NCBI RefSeq assembly: GCF_000814005.1
Contig: NZ_JWLK01000001.1
Span: 1,116,001 to 1,180,000 of the forward strand
Reading direction: 5' to 3'
DNA length: 64,000 nt
Origin: Ruegeria sp. ANG-S4
GTDB taxonomy: Bacteria; Pseudomonadota; Alphaproteobacteria; Rhodobacterales; Rhodobacteraceae
The position numbers were made by a program, and so were the translations under genes. This document shows, one piece after another, positions 8,213 through 17,019 of this stretch (positions are counted from its first letter, which is position 1; the number at the start of each line of letters is the position of its first letter). Under the pieces are notes generated by a model. It was given only the letters and a program-made list of their open reading frames with translations, made no database searches and had not been told where the DNA came from.

Positions 8213-9742
8213 TCAAATGACCTTTGAATTCTCATGCAATTTAGACGGGGCGGAGTCGTCGGCCAATATGATCGTGGCCGAGGAAAGTTTTCGAAACGTC
8301 GCAAGCAGTTCAGCCACCTGATGTTGACAGGCAATCCATCTGATCGATGCAATCACGACAACTTCGGCGTTGCCCAGTACGGCGCGGGCAAGATCCAGAC
8401 GCAAAGTCTGATCAGTTGCCAACCCGTGACCGTTTTCCGCGACGCGCTGGTCGAGCCCTTCGGGGGCCCTAAGCAGGTCGGATAGACCCAAATGCCGCAG
8501 TACCTTCGCGATCCTGCGGTCACTGGGGCGTTTCCTGCACATCAAAGTCGCGGATCGGCGCAAACTGCCCTGAAGCCCGATATGAGTGTCTCCAATAAAA
8601 GCGAGTTTTGGTGTGACTTGCTGATCATCATAGCGAACTGCGATGCCCTCATGAGTGTCATATCCCGCGACACATCGCGCGAGCCTGCTGGCATTTGGCC
8701 CCCTCAGCTCCGAGACGCTGTTCGGTCGAGCAACAAATCTAACAGGCGTTCCGTCAAGCTCTCCGGTGACGTCAATACCCATGATATTGGTCTGTTTTGC
8801 GATTCTTCTTTTTACCGTTGGCTCTGAAAGAAGCCGTTGAGCTTTCTCACGCGCGACTTGCCAGGCGCAGTAATAATCCCATGCGCTGGCGAGTTGTTGT
8901 AGAGGCAGAGCGATCAACGCCATCACTGCAAGACAAGCTGCCACGGTTGCAGGTGCGATGCCTGTTTCGCCGGCCCGCCAAAGCATCAACAGACCCGCGA
9001 ACGCCACACCCAATTGCAGGATTACTTGAAGGCCGGCCACATTGCCACGGCGCGCAAGCGCATCATTGCGCAGTGACACACCTTGCGTGTCCAGCTTTTG
9101 CAACTCGCGGTCTGTCCGACCCATCAGATCGAGTTCGGGGGCAATCGGAATCCGCTCGATAATGGAGATCGCAATGTTGGCCCGGCGCTGGCGCAGTCTT
9201 TGGTGCCTATGCTCAAGATGCCGGGCCAACGCAGCTGCCAGCAGCAGCGACAAACCAAGAGCTACCACGCCACTGACCGCAAGCGCGGGATCGAGACTAT
9301 AAAGGATGAATGCCGCGCCCGGGATCACAACTGCCGCAGAATAGACGCTTGGTAAACCGCGCCCAAACCAAATCCGGGCAGCTGACAAATCACCGACAAA
9401 CCTGAGAGATAGCGCACCAACCCGGCGCTTCTCATGACGTGATTTGGGAAGTTGCGCGATTTGCTGATACAACACGCGCCGCAAAGAGATCGCATAGCTT
9501 TGGCCAAGAGCTTCTGCGCGATATCGGGACAGAAACAAACACGCGGCGCCGACCACTCCGGAGATGGCCAATTGCATTACAGTCTTTATGGCAAGCGCAT
9601 GTCCCGCGTGTATCGCCCCAAACGCTTCCCGTGTCGCGAAAGCAGCAAAGGCTAGTGCAATCGCCTGAACGACGCTGCTTGATACCACGAGGACCGCATC
9701 GATGATGCGGTCCCGTGCGACCAACCTGGGTAGGGGGGTCAT
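8213..9742 (-). CDS. ABC exporter-like protein with degenerate ATPase domain
   Basis: A 509-residue protein built like a half-size ABC exporter: about six membrane segments in residues 1-300, then an ATPase-like domain. The nucleotide-binding motifs are ruined. The Walker A position reads RGPNASRLA, without the GK[S/T]; the signature position reads LATDQTLRL where LSGGQ is expected; and Walker B reads VVVIASI without Asp-Glu. The frame is intact and translationally coupled (ATGA overlap at 9739-9742) to the P-loop gene before it and 2 bases from the kinase start. This points to a retained non-hydrolysing ABC protein, perhaps a membrane receptor or scaffold powered by another NTPase. It could also be a recent missense-decayed gene. 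Confidence 0.75.
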   Translation of the reverse strand: MTPLPRLVARDRIIDAVLVVSSSVVQAIALAFAAFATREAFGAIHAGHALAIKTVMQLAISGVVGAACLFLSRYRAEALGQSYAISLRRVLYQQIAQLPKSRHEKRRVGALSLRFVGDLSAARIWFGRGLPSVYSAAVVIPGAAFILYSLDPALAVSGVVALGLSLLLAAALARHLEHRHQRLRQRRANIAISIIERIPIAPELDLMGRTDRELQKLDTQGVSLRNDALARRGNVAGLQVILQLGVAFAGLLMLWRAGETGIAPATVAACLAVMALIALPLQQLASAWDYYCAWQVAREKAQRLLSEPTVKRRIAKQTNIMGIDVTGELDGTPVRFVARPNSVSELRGPNASRLARCVAGYDTHEGIAVRYDDQQVTPKLAFIGDTHIGLQGSLRRSATLMCRKRPSDRRIAKVLRHLGLSDLLRAPEGLDQRVAENGHGLATDQTLRLDLARAVLGNAEVVVIASIRWIACQHQVAELLATFRKLSSATIILADDSAPSKLHENSKVI

Positions 9743-10803
9743 GCGGCCACGTTCTCTGGTTCATGCCGCATCAGAGGGGCAACATGTTGTGCGATCATTG
9801 CAGGCGACCAAAGATCTTCACGCGACAGGATTGGGCACCCGGTGGCTTCAAACGCTTCAGCTGAAGCGAGGGGTGAGCAACTTACCCGCCCGGAAATCGC
9901 AAATGGGCTTAGCCCAACTCGTCTCAACACAGTAATGCCGCCCAATGCGCTCAGCGCGTCTGGCACTGCAAACAGGATGCCATCCAGACGATCCCGAATG
10001 TGAGAGGATTTAAGGATTGCGCGCGTTTCCTGTTGGAACACGCCGTCTGCGATTTCTACAACCACCACTTCGGCCCCTCGCAATGCGGCTGTAGCTATAA
10101 GCGTGTCAAAGCCCGTTTCGATCTTCTCCAAAGACATGCGATAGGTTGTCGCCATTCCTACATCCGTAAAATCAAGCGCAACCGCGCCTGCATCCTCAAA
10201 ACTGTTGAAATCGCCGAAGGCGCCGGTGCCTGTGGCTTTTACACCTGCCACAGAATACCCCGCGCGCATCAAGCCATGGCCAAGGCTTGAAGCAGCGGTT
10301 GTCTTGCCGGAGTTCATCGATGCCCCAAATACGCCGATTACGGTTACCCGGTCATTGGCAGACAATTGTGGCAGGGCGTAATCCGCGATATTGATCACTT
10401 GATCATTGGCGTTGGTCAGAAGCCCGAGGGGCTTCAGCCGCGTTGGTTCTTCCATTCGGATATGCGCGGCATCCACCCGGCCCGCTACACCACCACCCGC
10501 AACCAGGTCAATGAGATCATCGTCGACAACAGCACTGGCAAGGAATTGATCCGGCGCATAGCGATCACCCAGACACAGTACCACAAAATCGCCTGGGTAG
10601 CTGGTCGAAACTCGCCGCTCGGCGAGCTGTATTCTCTTGTGGTGCCCGATCTCGACGATCTCGCAGAGGATCAGATCGCCTGCTTTTGCACTGCTCGTCT
10701 GAGTGTTGAGGCCGTGAACATCCGACCGAATAACGCGGCGGGTTGTAAATGCCCATTTTGCGATTTCGCAAGCACTTAGGGGGATTGGGGAAAACTGTGT
10801 CAT
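9739..10803 (-). CDS. P-loop NTPase (SIMIBI/MobB-DTBS-like) of unknown role
   Basis: A 354-residue soluble protein. Residues about 30-110 form a beta-rich N-terminal part, followed by a P-loop domain with Walker A GVFGASMNSGKTT near residue 170. The motif style and the following VAGVKATGTG resemble MobB, dethiobiotin synthetase and DUF1611-type NTPases, and VVVEIADGVFQQETR is a likely Walker B region. ATG 10803 has CGGAG 7 bases upstream and is preferred over ATG 10830. The stop overlaps the start of the degenerate ABC gene by ATGA, implying coupled expression. A ligase, cofactor-insertion or switch role is possible; none is proven. Confidence 0.65.
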   Translation of the reverse strand: MTQFSPIPLSACEIAKWAFTTRRVIRSDVHGLNTQTSSAKAGDLILCEIVEIGHHKRIQLAERRVSTSYPGDFVVLCLGDRYAPDQFLASAVVDDDLIDLVAGGGVAGRVDAAHIRMEEPTRLKPLGLLTNANDQVINIADYALPQLSANDRVTVIGVFGASMNSGKTTAASSLGHGLMRAGYSVAGVKATGTGAFGDFNSFEDAGAVALDFTDVGMATTYRMSLEKIETGFDTLIATAALRGAEVVVVEIADGVFQQETRAILKSSHIRDRLDGILFAVPDALSALGGITVLRRVGLSPFAISGRVSCSPLASAEAFEATGCPILSREDLWSPAMIAQHVAPLMRHEPENVAA

Positions 10804-11016
10804 GCTTTGCTCCGTGGCTGACGTGTCCATGGTTTCATCTTGGCAGCACCGTGTGAGAAAGTTTGCAAAGGTGCATGAAGGGGCGTGGTTCGATTGAATG
10901 AACAGCAGATGAACGCGTTGTCTGGGCGGGGAGCTTAGATTCGTAGCGGCCACAAAATTCTGAGCTGGCAGAGATACAGGGATTGAGCTTGGCACCCAAC
11001 GTCGGGTGGCCGACGA

Positions 11017-11514
11017 TCAGTCGTCATCTCCGTCATCATCCCCATCGTCGTCCCCGTTTTCATCTCCACCGTCATCATCACGGTCGTCCCCGCCACCCTT
11101 TCCGCCAGAGCTGCCATTGTCGTCGTCTCGCTCCCCTCCGTTCCGACTTCCCCGATCTTCGCGCCCGTCTCGATCTTCATTCTTACTGTCCGAGCTTTGC
11201 CGTAATTCCCTGATAGAAATGCGGCTGTCACCATTTCGATCGATATCCTCAATCAACCTGCGCGCACCTGCTTCCCCGAAGGCAGCCACAAGTTCATTGA
11301 AACTAAGAATGCCGTCAGAGTTTGTATCGACAGAGCGAAAGCTAGCTGTCTGTGCGGTGGCGATGTCCGATAGACCAATGCTGACCATCAGGGTAATGGC
11401 TAAAATGAAAGAACTGAACCTATGGCGGAATGTCCTTTTTCTGCACCTCGCCGCCTCGCGTCGATCCAACAAACAAGATATCCTTTTAACCGACGATTGT
11501 TCTTCAAGAGCCAA
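11017..11514 (-). CDS. Secreted EF-hand protein with acidic Asp/Gly tail
   Basis: A predicted exported calcium-binding protein. A basic stretch and hydrophobic segment near residues 30-55 (FSSFILAITLMVSIGLS, then ATAQTA) look like a signal peptide. Two EF-hand loops follow, DTNSDGILSFNE and DRNGDSRISIRE, with the acidic positions 1, 3, 5 and 12 occupied in each. The last 50 residues are a low-complexity Asp/Gly/Glu tail. The listed start is TTG at 11514; a later start nearer the signal peptide is likely. It is 214 bases upstream of the P-loop gene on the same strand and may belong to the same regulatory unit. Confidence 0.7.
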   Translation of the reverse strand: MALEEQSSVKRISCLLDRREAARCRKRTFRHRFSSFILAITLMVSIGLSDIATAQTASFRSVDTNSDGILSFNELVAAFGEAGARRLIEDIDRNGDSRISIRELRQSSDSKNEDRDGREDRGSRNGGERDDDNGSSGGKGGGDDRDDDGGDENGDDDGDDDGDDD

Positions 11515-11763
11515 CGCGTTTCTTTTCTAGTAGAACAGGGTAGCGCGCTCAGATGAAGCGCTATTATTTTGCGGATGAACGTCAGATGACAACCTCTAGA
11601 ACTTTTGCCAGTTGACGTTTGGAGCGAAGTCATGTGTCGACAACCGACTGCATTGAGTGGGTGAGCGCCGTCTAGCTCGAGCTGTTTCCGAACAGGTTTG
11701 TTCGCAATTTTTGTGTTGCGATACCAATAAAGCGTGATTTTTCGCACAAATGTCCGCTTTGGT

Positions 11764-12577
11764 CTTGTCAGAAGAACTTTTCTTGAGCGGGGCGGGGCGG
11801 TTGCATAGCATTTAGGAATGACCAAACCTGCCACCTTCAAGTACTTCAAAACCAGTCCCGAAATCATCCGTCTTACGGTGATGTTGTACATCCGTTTCCC
11901 GCTCTCGCTTCGGAATGTCGAAGATCTGTTGCACGAGCGAGGCATCAATGTGAGCCACGAAACTGTCCGATATTGGTGGAATAGGTTCGGGCCGGTGTTT
12001 GCCGCTGAGATCCGACGAAAGCGTGTTCAGCAGCTGCGCGCAATCTCGAATTGGAATTGGCACGTGGACGAGGTTTTTGTAAAGGTGAATGGCAAACGCC
12101 ACTATCTATGGCGTGCGGTCGATCACGAAGGTGAAGTGCTGGAAGTGGTTGTTACCAAACGCCGAAACAAGGCTGCAGCGTTGAAAATCCTCAAGAAGTT
12201 AATGAAGCGATACGGCAAAGCGGAAACCGTCGTCACCGATCGCTTAGCGTCGTATCGGGCTGCCCTCAGAGAGCTTGGCGCGCTCGAAAAACAACAGACG
12301 GGCAGGTGGCTCAATAACCGCGCGGAGAATTCGCACCTGCCGTTTCGACGACGCGAACGCGCGATGCAACGTTTCAGGCGCATGCGAAGTTTGCAGAAAT
12401 TCGCTTCCGTCCATTCCTCCGTCTACAATCACTTCAACCAGGAACGATCGCTCACCAGCCGGGGAACCTTCAAGCTGACACGCACCGCCGCTCTTGCCGA
12501 GTGGCGCGAACTTGGCGCGGGATAAAGGGCAGCCATGCTGGCTTACCAGAGACGAGTTCGCATTTGTCTGACAGCAT
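11764..12577 (+). mobile_element. Intact IS6-type insertion sequence
   Basis: About 0.81 kb with terminal sequences that share GTCAGA in inverted orientation: left CTTGTCAGAAGAACTT from 11764, right TTTGTCTGACAG ending near 12577. It carries one transposase gene. I could not find a matching 8-base target duplication at the two ends, so the insertion may be old or may have recombined with the other copies in the window (4144, 21021, 46791). Confidence 0.8.
11818..12525 (+). CDS. IS6 family DDE transposase
   Basis: A 235-residue transposase of the IS6/IS26 type, which moves the element by co-integrate formation. It has an N-terminal helix-turn-helix region (LRNVEDLLHERGINVSHETV) and the catalytic triad Asp84 (WHVDEVFVKV), Asp141 (VVTDRLASY) and Glu170 (NNRAENSHLPFRRRE). 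The length is normal for the family and the frame is uninterrupted, so it could be active. The three other copies in this window are broken and could be mobilised or recombined using this one. Confidence 0.93.
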   Translation: MTKPATFKYFKTSPEIIRLTVMLYIRFPLSLRNVEDLLHERGINVSHETVRYWWNRFGPVFAAEIRRKRVQQLRAISNWNWHVDEVFVKVNGKRHYLWRAVDHEGEVLEVVVTKRRNKAAALKILKKLMKRYGKAETVVTDRLASYRAALRELGALEKQQTGRWLNNRAENSHLPFRRRERAMQRFRRMRSLQKFASVHSSVYNHFNQERSLTSRGTFKLTRTAALAEWRELGAG

Positions 12578-12594
12578 TGGGCTGGAACCTGAAA

Positions 12595-13842
12595 CTACTC
12601 AACAAAGGCGCATAGGGCCTTGCGGGCCTTGAGGAAAGCAACTTCTTCAGGGGCCTCGGTGAGAGCGATGGCACGGTCATAGGCAATTATTGCCTCCTCC
12701 AACCGGCCTTGCCGTGCCAGAAGATCCGCGCGGCAGGCATGATAAGGTTGATAGGTCTGCAGGTGCTGACCTGCGCCGGTTGCCTCCAATTGCTTTAACG
12801 CGGTGGACGGGTTTGTCGCATAGGATTGAGCAACCGCACAGTTGACCAGCACTACTGGATTGGGCTGAAGCTTCCACAATAGATCATAGAGCGCCACGAT
12901 CTGCGTCCAGTCGGTGCTGGCGAAATCGGGCGCCTCCGCGTGCAGCGCACTGATTGCAGCCTGTAATGCGTAGACTCCGGGCGGACCGGCTTTGAGAACC
13001 TGTTCTACCAAAGCTTTGCCCTGATGGATTTTGCCTCGGTCCCAGCGCGCACGCGCTTGTTGCTCAAGCGGTGTGAATGCGCCACCGGGCCCTTTGCGCG
13101 TCAGGCGGCGGGCGTCTGTCAGTAGCATTAAGGCAAGTAACCCTTTGGCTTCGAGATGATCCGGGAGACAAGTGGTTAGTATGCGCCCGAGGCGAATGGC
13201 TTCCTCGGCCAGATCAGTACGCATGAGCTGATCCGAACTCCCGCGATGGCCTTCGTTGAAGATGAGGTAGAGTACCTTGAGAACGCCATCTACGCGGTCT
13301 GGTAGATCTTCTGGATCTGGCAAGCGAAACCGAATACCCGCTGCTGCGATCTTCTTCTTGGCACGGGTCAACCGAATTCCCATGGTTTCTTTCTTATCAA
13401 GGAAGGCCGCTGCGATTTCGGCGGTTGTCAGCCCTCCGACCGAGCGCAAGGTCAATGCAACGCGCGACTTTTCGTCGAGCGCCGGATGACAACAGGTGAA
13501 AATGAGCTCCAGCCTTTTGTCTGGCAAGGTCTGGAGTTCTTCTGCCTCGGGAGCGTGCTGCCAATGCCAAAGCGCCACCGCGCCGGCCTTGTCCGCCTGG
13601 GTCCGAGCGCGGCGCAGCCGATCAATTGCTTTGCGCCGCGCCGTTGTGATCAACCAAGCGTCGGGCGCATCAGGCAGCCCTGTAGTTGGCCAAGCCTGCA
13701 GGGCCGCAACGACGGCATCCTGCAGGCAGTCCTCAGCCAGAGCCAGATCCCCACCGAAGTCAGTCAGCGTTGACAACAGTCGCCCCCAGTCCTCGCGGAT
13801 CAGGCGGGTGATTTGGGCGTCTTCCGGGCTCTGCGACGGCAT
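12595..13842 (-). CDS. ECF42-type RNA polymerase sigma factor
   Basis: An alternative sigma factor of 415 residues. Region 2 lies at residues 15-80 (EDCLQDAVVAALQAW, DAPDAWLITTARRKAIDRLRR) and region 4 at about 110-165 (GGLTTAEIAAAFLDKKETMGIRLTRAKKKI). A long C-terminal TPR-like half replaces an anti-sigma partner. This size and the YCII/DGPF-domain gene just upstream are the hallmarks of the ECF42 group. The start lies 6 bases after the stop of the YCII gene, so both are one operon. The C-terminal extension is thought to control activity in this group. The signal sensed is unknown. Confidence 0.9.
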   Translation of the reverse strand: MPSQSPEDAQITRLIREDWGRLLSTLTDFGGDLALAEDCLQDAVVAALQAWPTTGLPDAPDAWLITTARRKAIDRLRRARTQADKAGAVALWHWQHAPEAEELQTLPDKRLELIFTCCHPALDEKSRVALTLRSVGGLTTAEIAAAFLDKKETMGIRLTRAKKKIAAAGIRFRLPDPEDLPDRVDGVLKVLYLIFNEGHRGSSDQLMRTDLAEEAIRLGRILTTCLPDHLEAKGLLALMLLTDARRLTRKGPGGAFTPLEQQARARWDRGKIHQGKALVEQVLKAGPPGVYALQAAISALHAEAPDFASTDWTQIVALYDLLWKLQPNPVVLVNCAVAQSYATNPSTALKQLEATGAGQHLQTYQPYHACRADLLARQGRLEEAIIAYDRAIALTEAPEEVAFLKARKALCAFVE

Positions 13843-13848
13843 CGCGGA

Positions 13849-14199
13849 TCAGTCGTAGACCGCAATCGGGCGTATCTCGATCCTGCCATAACTGACTGTC
13901 GGGATCTCGGCAGCGCATTTCAGGGCTTCATCCAGGTCAGCAACATCGAGCAAATAGTATCCACCCAGTTGCTCTTTGGTCTCCGCAAATGGCCCATCCA
14001 CCGTCTCAGTTTTTCCGTCCCGGATTGAAAGAGTCGTCGCTGTTGCAACGGGCTGCAACCCCTCACCAGAGATCAGCTTGCCTTCATCCTTCATTTTCTG
14101 AGTGAAGCCCATATAGGCCCCGATAAAAGGTCCAAACTCGTCCGTCCCGGGCTGTGGCCCAGAACCCTCCTTGCTGTAGATCAAAAGCATGAATTGCAT
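13849..14199 (-). CDS. YCII/DGPF-domain protein
   Basis: A small cytosolic protein of the YCII-related family (116 residues) that typically accompanies ECF42 sigma factors. The signature DGPFAETKEQLGGYYLLDV is complete. ATG 14199 gives the usual start MQFMLLIYSKEG and has AAAGGA 8 bases upstream; ATG 14208 would put the ribosome site next to the start codon. Members are proposed to be enzymes or sensors but their reaction is not established. It is co-transcribed with the sigma gene. Confidence 0.88.
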   Translation of the reverse strand: MQFMLLIYSKEGSGPQPGTDEFGPFIGAYMGFTQKMKDEGKLISGEGLQPVATATTLSIRDGKTETVDGPFAETKEQLGGYYLLDVADLDEALKCAAEIPTVSYGRIEIRPIAVYD

Positions 14200-14223
14200 G
14201 TTGGTCATCCTTTCTTGGCAATC

Positions 14224-14242
14224 GAAAGCTGCAATTGCTTTC
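14224..14242. promoter_or_regulatory. Inverted repeat upstream of YCII/sigma operon
   Basis: GAAAGC (14224-14229) and GCTTTC (14237-14242) face each other across 7 bases that contain CAATT, about 25 bases before the YCII start. It could be an operator or a leader hairpin. ECF42 promoters are often autoregulated, but I do not recognise the promoter itself. Confidence 0.25.
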
Positions 14243-14745
14243 TGACCAATAGACGCGCGAAGCCAGACGAATTTTACAATTCACTCTGAACTTTCGCAAA
14301 AATTTTGCAATCAACGAAGCGTAAAACATCTTCGGCTCAACCCGGACGGTTCAATGCACAACGGTCTTGTCATATTAAGTCGTTCCGATATCGCTTTGGA
14401 GGCGCGTTCTTCCGTTTCACACCGTTCTGCAAAGTCTTTCTCTGTACGGATCGGGTTGGTGCGTCGTCCACGTTGAGCTTTGGTCCAAAAGAATGCGCGT
14501 TCGACTAACTCATGGTCTTTCGCCTGCAGTTGACGGCAGGTTCGACGGGCAGCAGCGCAGCAAAACTGATGAACGTTGTTGATCTTGTTTGGCCGCTTAA
14601 AGGACGATCACGAAACCTCGCCGGATGTCCGCAAAGATCCCAAAGGCGACATCGCTCGGCGCAACTTTTTTTAAACGAAGGAAGCGAAGCCAGAAAGGTG
14701 TTTTCTAAGCTCCGGCTAGCCCTTGTTAGGCAAAAAACGAGCGTT
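14243..14745. other. Gene-free region of about 500 bases
   Basis: No convincing gene, RNA or repeat is visible. Short open frames on either strand lack ribosome sites and resemble no family I know. It separates the divergently placed YCII/sigma operon from the end of the lyase gene. Confidence 0.35.
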
Positions 14746-16728
14746 CTATTGTCCCTGGGTCTCTTGCTTTAGGCTGGCTGCCAAGCTCCATTCCAGTAGT
14801 GGAAGAACCGTCAAATCCTGTGACTGCTCATTGCTCTCAAAGGCAATGGCAATGGTTTGCTTACCGGTCATATCATCCGGGTTCACGCCTACCATCAACC
14901 TTTTGATGCCTGAATTCGGATTCTGGTCCTTACAGTCTAAATTGTATTCGGTTTCGCATGGGTTTGCCGAGCGCAGAACGAACTCTGCTGCCTTCGGAGA
15001 CAGCAGGCGCACACGCATCATTTGGCCGTTTTGGCGGAGCGTAGCAAGCGAGCCGTTAATAGAAACGTCCGCTTCCGTATGCATCGTCCAGACAACCCGG
15101 CCTTTCATGTTGCGTTTGAATTCATCTTGAACCAGCACAGTTGTATCGTCCACCAAAGCGATTCCACGCATAATCGTGTTTTTGGGATATTCGTACGCAT
15201 CGGAAAGATCCGCGATGGTGAAAATGAACCCCGGAAACTGGCCAAATTCCTTGATCTGCGCTCGACCGGTCGGAACTTGATTTGTCGCGCCAAAGGTCAA
15301 GGTGTTCTGCCCGATCGTAGCCGTGCGATAGTAGTCAAAACGTTTATCGGTGAAATATCCCGGTAGCTGGTAGTTTCCGATCCCCAAGTCCACAGCCCAT
15401 CGCACGCCATTGGCCTCCAAGACAAATGTCCCGGCGTCCAAATTGTTATGGTGACTGCGGAGCGGTCCGGCTTTAAGCCCTATGAACGTTGCATTTGGGT
15501 CGTCCCACGCGGATCGCATTGTCACGATACCAAGCCCACCCGCCCAATAAGCGGTTTGACGAACACGTTTTTCTTCAAGTGCAGGGCGTTTCCACCAAAG
15601 CAATTCCAAAGCCGGATGGGACGACGGCCCAGTTCCGAGAATCTGAGCGTCGTAACCTGGTCGGTCAAAGTACGACGCCAGCCAAGAAAGCGCGACCAGG
15701 TCAGTATTTGTATCGCTATCACCAAAGTTGAAGAGCATTCCCGTCGGTCCTGTGGAATGGACAATGAATTCCCCAAAGCTCTCCAATCCGACCGAATTTG
15801 AAAGCTCAAAGTCATGGCCAAGAACAGAATGCAGGGCATCGATCGTTATCGCCATGTCTCGAGTTGCCAAAGCACCGTACATTGGTCCTTCTGACCACGC
15901 GCCGTCCGGCGCGAACACAGAAACCCCATTGCGAATGGAGCTTTGAGCGCGTTCGATTGTGCGGCCGGCCAAGTCGGGATCCGCTTCAGAAACAACCAAA
16001 GCTGCGACGATCATTCCGGCATTGCAAACAATATTCCAGTTGAATGATGCGACGGGCCACGTGATATCTGCTGTTCCGGTCCCATCAGGCAATACTTCGG
16101 GAATTGACGTTGGATCGACCCAACGTTGCGGCACCACCCAGCCGTGATCAAAATATGAACCGTCCAGATCATAAATCTTGTCGGCTTGCTTCAATGCCTT
16201 TTCGATCAATGCCATCTCAATGGCTTGACGATCTTGGGGACTGAGGGACTCGTTTATCCAGCTATACGCAATGGAGACAGCCAATGCGACCCTGCTAAGA
16301 CCCAGAAAATTCTCAGGGTGCCAGGTGTCCAAGTTGGAAAGTTGTAGTAGCTCCATCCGGGTTCGTTCGGCATAGCGTTTGTCACCCGTCAAACGCCACG
16401 CCATGGCCAGTGTCGTCAGGCGTTCAACAGGCCTTTCGCCAAAACCCGCGAAAGCCTGATGTATCTCGCCTTGCTCTTTTTTGAGTATATCGACGATCGT
16501 AGGTGATCTGAGGTGCGCATTCGCCTTAACGATTAGCTCTTTGTACTTCAAATCAAACTTAGCATCGGTGTGCCGCTGAGCCTTAAGCCGCTGGACGACC
16601 TCTTGGGTGAGAAGGACCTCGGGAACAAAAGACTGCGACGCTGCGTTCGATGCGCAAAAGCAAAGGAGGAGTAATGTTGGCAGAAGACAGGCAAAACGCA
16701 TCCTAGCGCTCAAGACAGCCGCGATCAT
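14746..16728 (-). CDS. Secreted heparinase II/III-like polysaccharide lyase
   Basis: A predicted exported lyase of about 660 residues that would cleave uronate-containing polysaccharides such as alginate or sulfated glycans. A signal peptide follows ATG 16728 (MRFACLLPTLLLLCFCASN is its core); this start has GGAAAG upstream, while the GTG at 16761 is less likely. The N-terminal half is an alpha-toroid with WHPENFLGLSR and SYFDHGW motifs. The heparinase II/III C-terminal beta part starts near residue 400, with the family motif HHNNLDAGTFVLEANG. Fit with phytoplankton polysaccharide use is plausible. No transporter or sugar kinase is beside it, so the substrate is unknown. Confidence 0.8.
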   Translation of the reverse strand: MIAAVLSARMRFACLLPTLLLLCFCASNAASQSFVPEVLLTQEVVQRLKAQRHTDAKFDLKYKELIVKANAHLRSPTIVDILKKEQGEIHQAFAGFGERPVERLTTLAMAWRLTGDKRYAERTRMELLQLSNLDTWHPENFLGLSRVALAVSIAYSWINESLSPQDRQAIEMALIEKALKQADKIYDLDGSYFDHGWVVPQRWVDPTSIPEVLPDGTGTADITWPVASFNWNIVCNAGMIVAALVVSEADPDLAGRTIERAQSSIRNGVSVFAPDGAWSEGPMYGALATRDMAITIDALHSVLGHDFELSNSVGLESFGEFIVHSTGPTGMLFNFGDSDTNTDLVALSWLASYFDRPGYDAQILGTGPSSHPALELLWWKRPALEEKRVRQTAYWAGGLGIVTMRSAWDDPNATFIGLKAGPLRSHHNNLDAGTFVLEANGVRWAVDLGIGNYQLPGYFTDKRFDYYRTATIGQNTLTFGATNQVPTGRAQIKEFGQFPGFIFTIADLSDAYEYPKNTIMRGIALVDDTTVLVQDEFKRNMKGRVVWTMHTEADVSINGSLATLRQNGQMMRVRLLSPKAAEFVLRSANPCETEYNLDCKDQNPNSGIKRLMVGVNPDDMTGKQTIAIAFESNEQSQDLTVLPLLEWSLAASLKQETQGQ

Positions 16729-17019
16729 GACAAACTTTCCGTTGCTAAAACGCCCACGCACTGACCCTGCAACTTGAAGGGCATCCTGTCAAAGGTGAGA
16801 ATAGCACCGTTCAGGCCCTTCGATTCCCAAAGGTAACGTCGATTTGGGCTTTCGTCAGAGTCTAATTTCTAAACCAAATTATATTGCGGTCCTGGTATCC
16901 GCGTCTCAGGATTCACCCTCGGGGTTGCCGCCGTCGATCGAAGCGAACGGCAGGTAGGTTCGCAGAGCTCACATTCGACCAAACTCGACGAACGGCCGCT
17001 TCGAGCCCAAAGGAGGCGT
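16729..17019. other. Intergenic region with a dispersed repeat copy
   Basis: No gene is seen. The end of the region (16985-17020, GAACGGCCGCTTCGAGCCCA, then AAGGAGGCGTTCATTG) resembles 36552-36595 and 35698-35720, so it is likely another copy of the scattered repeat. It abuts the unusual 3' end of the alcohol dehydrogenase gene. Confidence 0.35.

Noticed and set aside
11006..11530. Ser/Pro-rich open frame opposite the EF-hand gene
   Set aside because: It is the complement of Asp/Gly/Glu codons in the acidic tail; no ribosome site and no family.
14305..14772. Several short frames in the gap before the lyase gene
   Set aside because: No start signals or family resemblance on either strand.
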